This document shows positions 4,009 through 5,623 of a stretch of DNA of 5,623 nucleotides, one piece after another. Position 1 is the stretch's first letter. Each line of letters opens with the position of its first letter. Source of the DNA: an uncultured Eubacteriales bacterium (GTDB taxonomy: Bacteria; Bacillota_A; Clostridia; Christensenellales; Aristaeellaceae); NCBI GenBank assembly GCA_902795555.1, contig CADBLV010000304.1, forward strand, positions 1 to 5,623, written 5' to 3'. A model generated the notes under the pieces. The model saw only the letters and a list, made by a program, of their open reading frames with translations, was not told where the DNA came from and did no database searches. The translations under genes and the position numbers were made by a program.

Positions 4009-5623
4009 ATGGAAACACGCTGTGATGATCGTCCCATCATCGCCGTATGCACGTCCTGGGAGGACGTGGAAAACCTGAACCTGGTTCTGAACGCCCTGAT
4101 CGAAGCGGCGGAGGGCCAGGGATTCCTGCCTCTGTGTATTCCTTTTGACCGCAGCGGCGTGGAAGCCCGCGGAGAAGAGAGCATCGGGGAATTTGTTTCC
4201 GCTTTCGATCTGCCGAATCTGGCGGGGTTCCTGCTCTTTGGGGAGATGATCCGTTCCGATGCCATCAATGGCCGTCTGATCCGCCTGGCCCATCGGAAAA
4301 AGCTGCCGGTTTTCATGCTGGAGCGTGAATACGAGGGCTGTATCAATCTTTCTTTCTCCTATCTGGAAGGCTTTGAAATGGTAGCCCGGCATATGGTGGA
4401 GGATCACGGATGCCGGAAGATCGTCATGGTCGGGGGCATTCAGGGCAACCCATTCTCTGAAGCGCGTATTTCCCTGTGCCGAAGGATTCTGGAAGAACAC
4501 GGCGGATCGCTGCCGCAGGATCAGGTGATTTACGGGGATTTCTGGGATGAACCCACCTATCGGGCCCTGGATGCCTATTTTGCCGGAGGCGGGGAGATGC
4601 CGGAAGCCTTCCTGTGCGTCAACGATGCCATGGCCATCGCCGTCAGTGTCTATCTGTCAGAGCGGGATGTGCAGGTGCCGGGGCAGGTGCTGGTCGCCGG
4701 CTTTGACGGCATCCTTCCCGGAGAAAATCATCAGCCATCTATTACGACGGCCAGGCCTGATTTTGCGCGGATGTTCGGCATGATGCTGGAGAAAATGAAG
4801 GACTGGCGGGAGGAGGAAACCGGGCGCACGGAAACCTGGCCGGTGCCCTTTGTATTCATTCCCCGGGAATCCTGCGGATGCGCCCGGGAAAACGTGTTTC
4901 TGACCACACAGAAGATCGGAGAGCTGAAAATCAGCAATCTGATGTATAATCGGCATATCCGGGCTATGGGAAATTTCATCAGGAAAACCCTGAGCATGTC
5001 CTCTCTGGACAGGCTGCGGGATCATCTGTCTTCCTTCCTGGCCCTCTGGCCGAATCCGTATTATTTCGCGGCGGTGCTGGAGGAGAAGAATCGGAATCTG
5101 GCCGTGCCCATTCTTCATGGGCGACATGGACAGTTTGAAACCGGGGCGCCCTTCCGCTGGCAGGGTGCGCCGCTGCCCGATGCGGAGGCCGTGCGGAAGG
5201 ATCCTGCGGTTCGCATTCTCCTGGCCCAGCTTTTGCAGAATGAAGAAGAAACCATGGGCTATCTGGTTTCCGGCCTTCAGCAGTGGAACCTGCGGGAGCA
5301 GGAACGCTTTGAGGAGGAAGCGCTGTTCTTCTCTGCGGCCCTCAACGCGGTCATCGGAAACCGTCGTTTGAAGGAGGCCAACAACGCGATTCTCAGGATG
5401 GCGGAGCATGATTATCTGACGGGAATCTATAATCGCTGGGGATTTCTGCGCGAATTGGAGCGCCGGCTGGGGCTTCCCGAGTCCCGGGGACAGGTGTTGA
5501 CCCTCTTTGCCATGGATATGGACGGGCTGAAAACCATCAATGATGTCTACGGCCATCAGGAAGGAGATTTTGCCATTCAGTGCCTGGCCAACGCGCTGAA
5601 GAAGGAAACGGAAGGGAAAGGGA
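4009..5623 (+). CDS. LacI-type ligand-binding domain fused to a GGDEF diguanylate cyclase, C-terminus cut by the window edge
   Basis: Probable cytoplasmic sensor that makes cyclic-di-GMP from GTP in response to a small ligand. 538 codons are visible. Residues 8-285 are a LacI/PurR-like periplasmic-binding-protein fold: HMVEDHGCRKIVMVGG (128-143), NDAMA (205-209), VP then AGFDG (230-234), PSITT (243-247), closing with RESCGC (286-291). No helix-turn-helix precedes it, and there is no signal peptide or membrane segment. Residues 300-425 form a GAF-like region I cannot assign firmly. A charged helical linker (about 429-467) leads into GGDEF: DYLTGIYNR (468-476), metal-site D503 in MDMDGLK, N511 and GHQEGD (515-520). 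The catalytic GGDEF signature and inhibitory site lie beyond the window, so activity is unproven; a C-terminal EAL domain is also possible. AAGGAGG (3991-3997) sits 11 bases before the ATG. The gene has its own promoter and candidate operator. Confidence 0.9.
   Translation, partial: METRCDDRPIIAVCTSWEDVENLNLVLNALIEAAEGQGFLPLCIPFDRSGVEARGEESIGEFVSAFDLPNLAGFLLFGEMIRSDAINGRLIRLAHRKKLPVFMLEREYEGCINLSFSYLEGFEMVARHMVEDHGCRKIVMVGGIQGNPFSEARISLCRRILEEHGGSLPQDQVIYGDFWDEPTYRALDAYFAGGGEMPEAFLCVNDAMAIAVSVYLSERDVQVPGQVLVAGFDGILPGENHQPSITTARPDFARMFGMMLEKMKDWREEETGRTETWPVPFVFIPRESCGCARENVFLTTQKIGELKISNLMYNRHIRAMGNFIRKTLSMSSLDRLRDHLSSFLALWPNPYYFAAVLEEKNRNLAVPILHGRHGQFETGAPFRWQGAPLPDAEAVRKDPAVRILLAQLLQNEEETMGYLVSGLQQWNLREQERFEEEALFFSAALNAVIGNRRLKEANNAILRMAEHDYLTGIYNRWGFLRELERRLGLPESRGQVLTLFAMDMDGLKTINDVYGHQEGDFAIQCLANALKKETEGKG

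Noticed and set aside
3709..4500. A 263-codon minus-strand frame spanning the hpf-GGDEF intergenic region
   Set aside because: It crosses a strong terminator and promoter and is antisense to the LacI-like domain. No recognisable domain and no supporting Shine-Dalgarno.
4657..5556. A 299-codon minus-strand frame opposite the cyclase gene
   Set aside because: The plus frame carries family motifs throughout. The minus product is unlike any protein I recognise.

Overview
The window looks like chromosomal DNA of a GC-rich Bacillota, most likely a gut or rumen Clostridia-type bacterium. The evidence is a Shine-Dalgarno that matches the 16S 3' end perfectly before metF, a long-form ribosome hibernation factor, a LacI-type sensor domain fused to GGDEF without a membrane anchor, and a sigma-H-like promoter. 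No mobile element, CRISPR array, tRNA or rRNA was seen. Two genes run off the window: metH on the left and the diguanylate cyclase on the right.

Left half, minus strand: metF (5,10-methylenetetrahydrofolate reductase, 2894-2004) and metH (B12-dependent methionine synthase, 2007 to beyond base 1) form a two-gene operon whose stop and start codons overlap as GTGA. Together they make methyl-tetrahydrofolate and pass its methyl group to homocysteine to give methionine. A sigma-A-type promoter lies about 100 bases before metF. No SAM, T-box or cobalamin riboswitch is recognisable in the leader.

Centre: a 274-base divergent intergenic region separates metF from hpf (plus strand, 3169-3708), which encodes a long ribosome hibernation promoting factor. 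It holds the metF promoter, a run of helically phased A-tracts, an overlapping sigma-H-like promoter pointing at hpf, and a GC-rich leader of about 120 bases with several possible helices. That leader is the best candidate here for an uncharacterised or raiA-type structured RNA.

Right: 300 bases without a gene follow hpf. They hold a strong intrinsic terminator, then an excellent sigma-A promoter with nested inverted repeats over its -35 box, then four AARCGGA heptamers in the leader of the next gene. That gene (4009 onward) encodes a cytoplasmic LacI/PurR-like ligand-binding domain joined through a GAF-like region and a helical linker to a GGDEF domain, so it probably couples an intracellular small-molecule signal to cyclic-di-GMP synthesis. 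The GGDEF signature itself lies beyond the window.

Taken together, the window joins one-carbon and methionine metabolism, ribosome hibernation and second-messenger signalling as three separate transcription units. The overlapping divergent promoters suggest, but do not prove, opposite regulation of methionine synthesis and ribosome hibernation.
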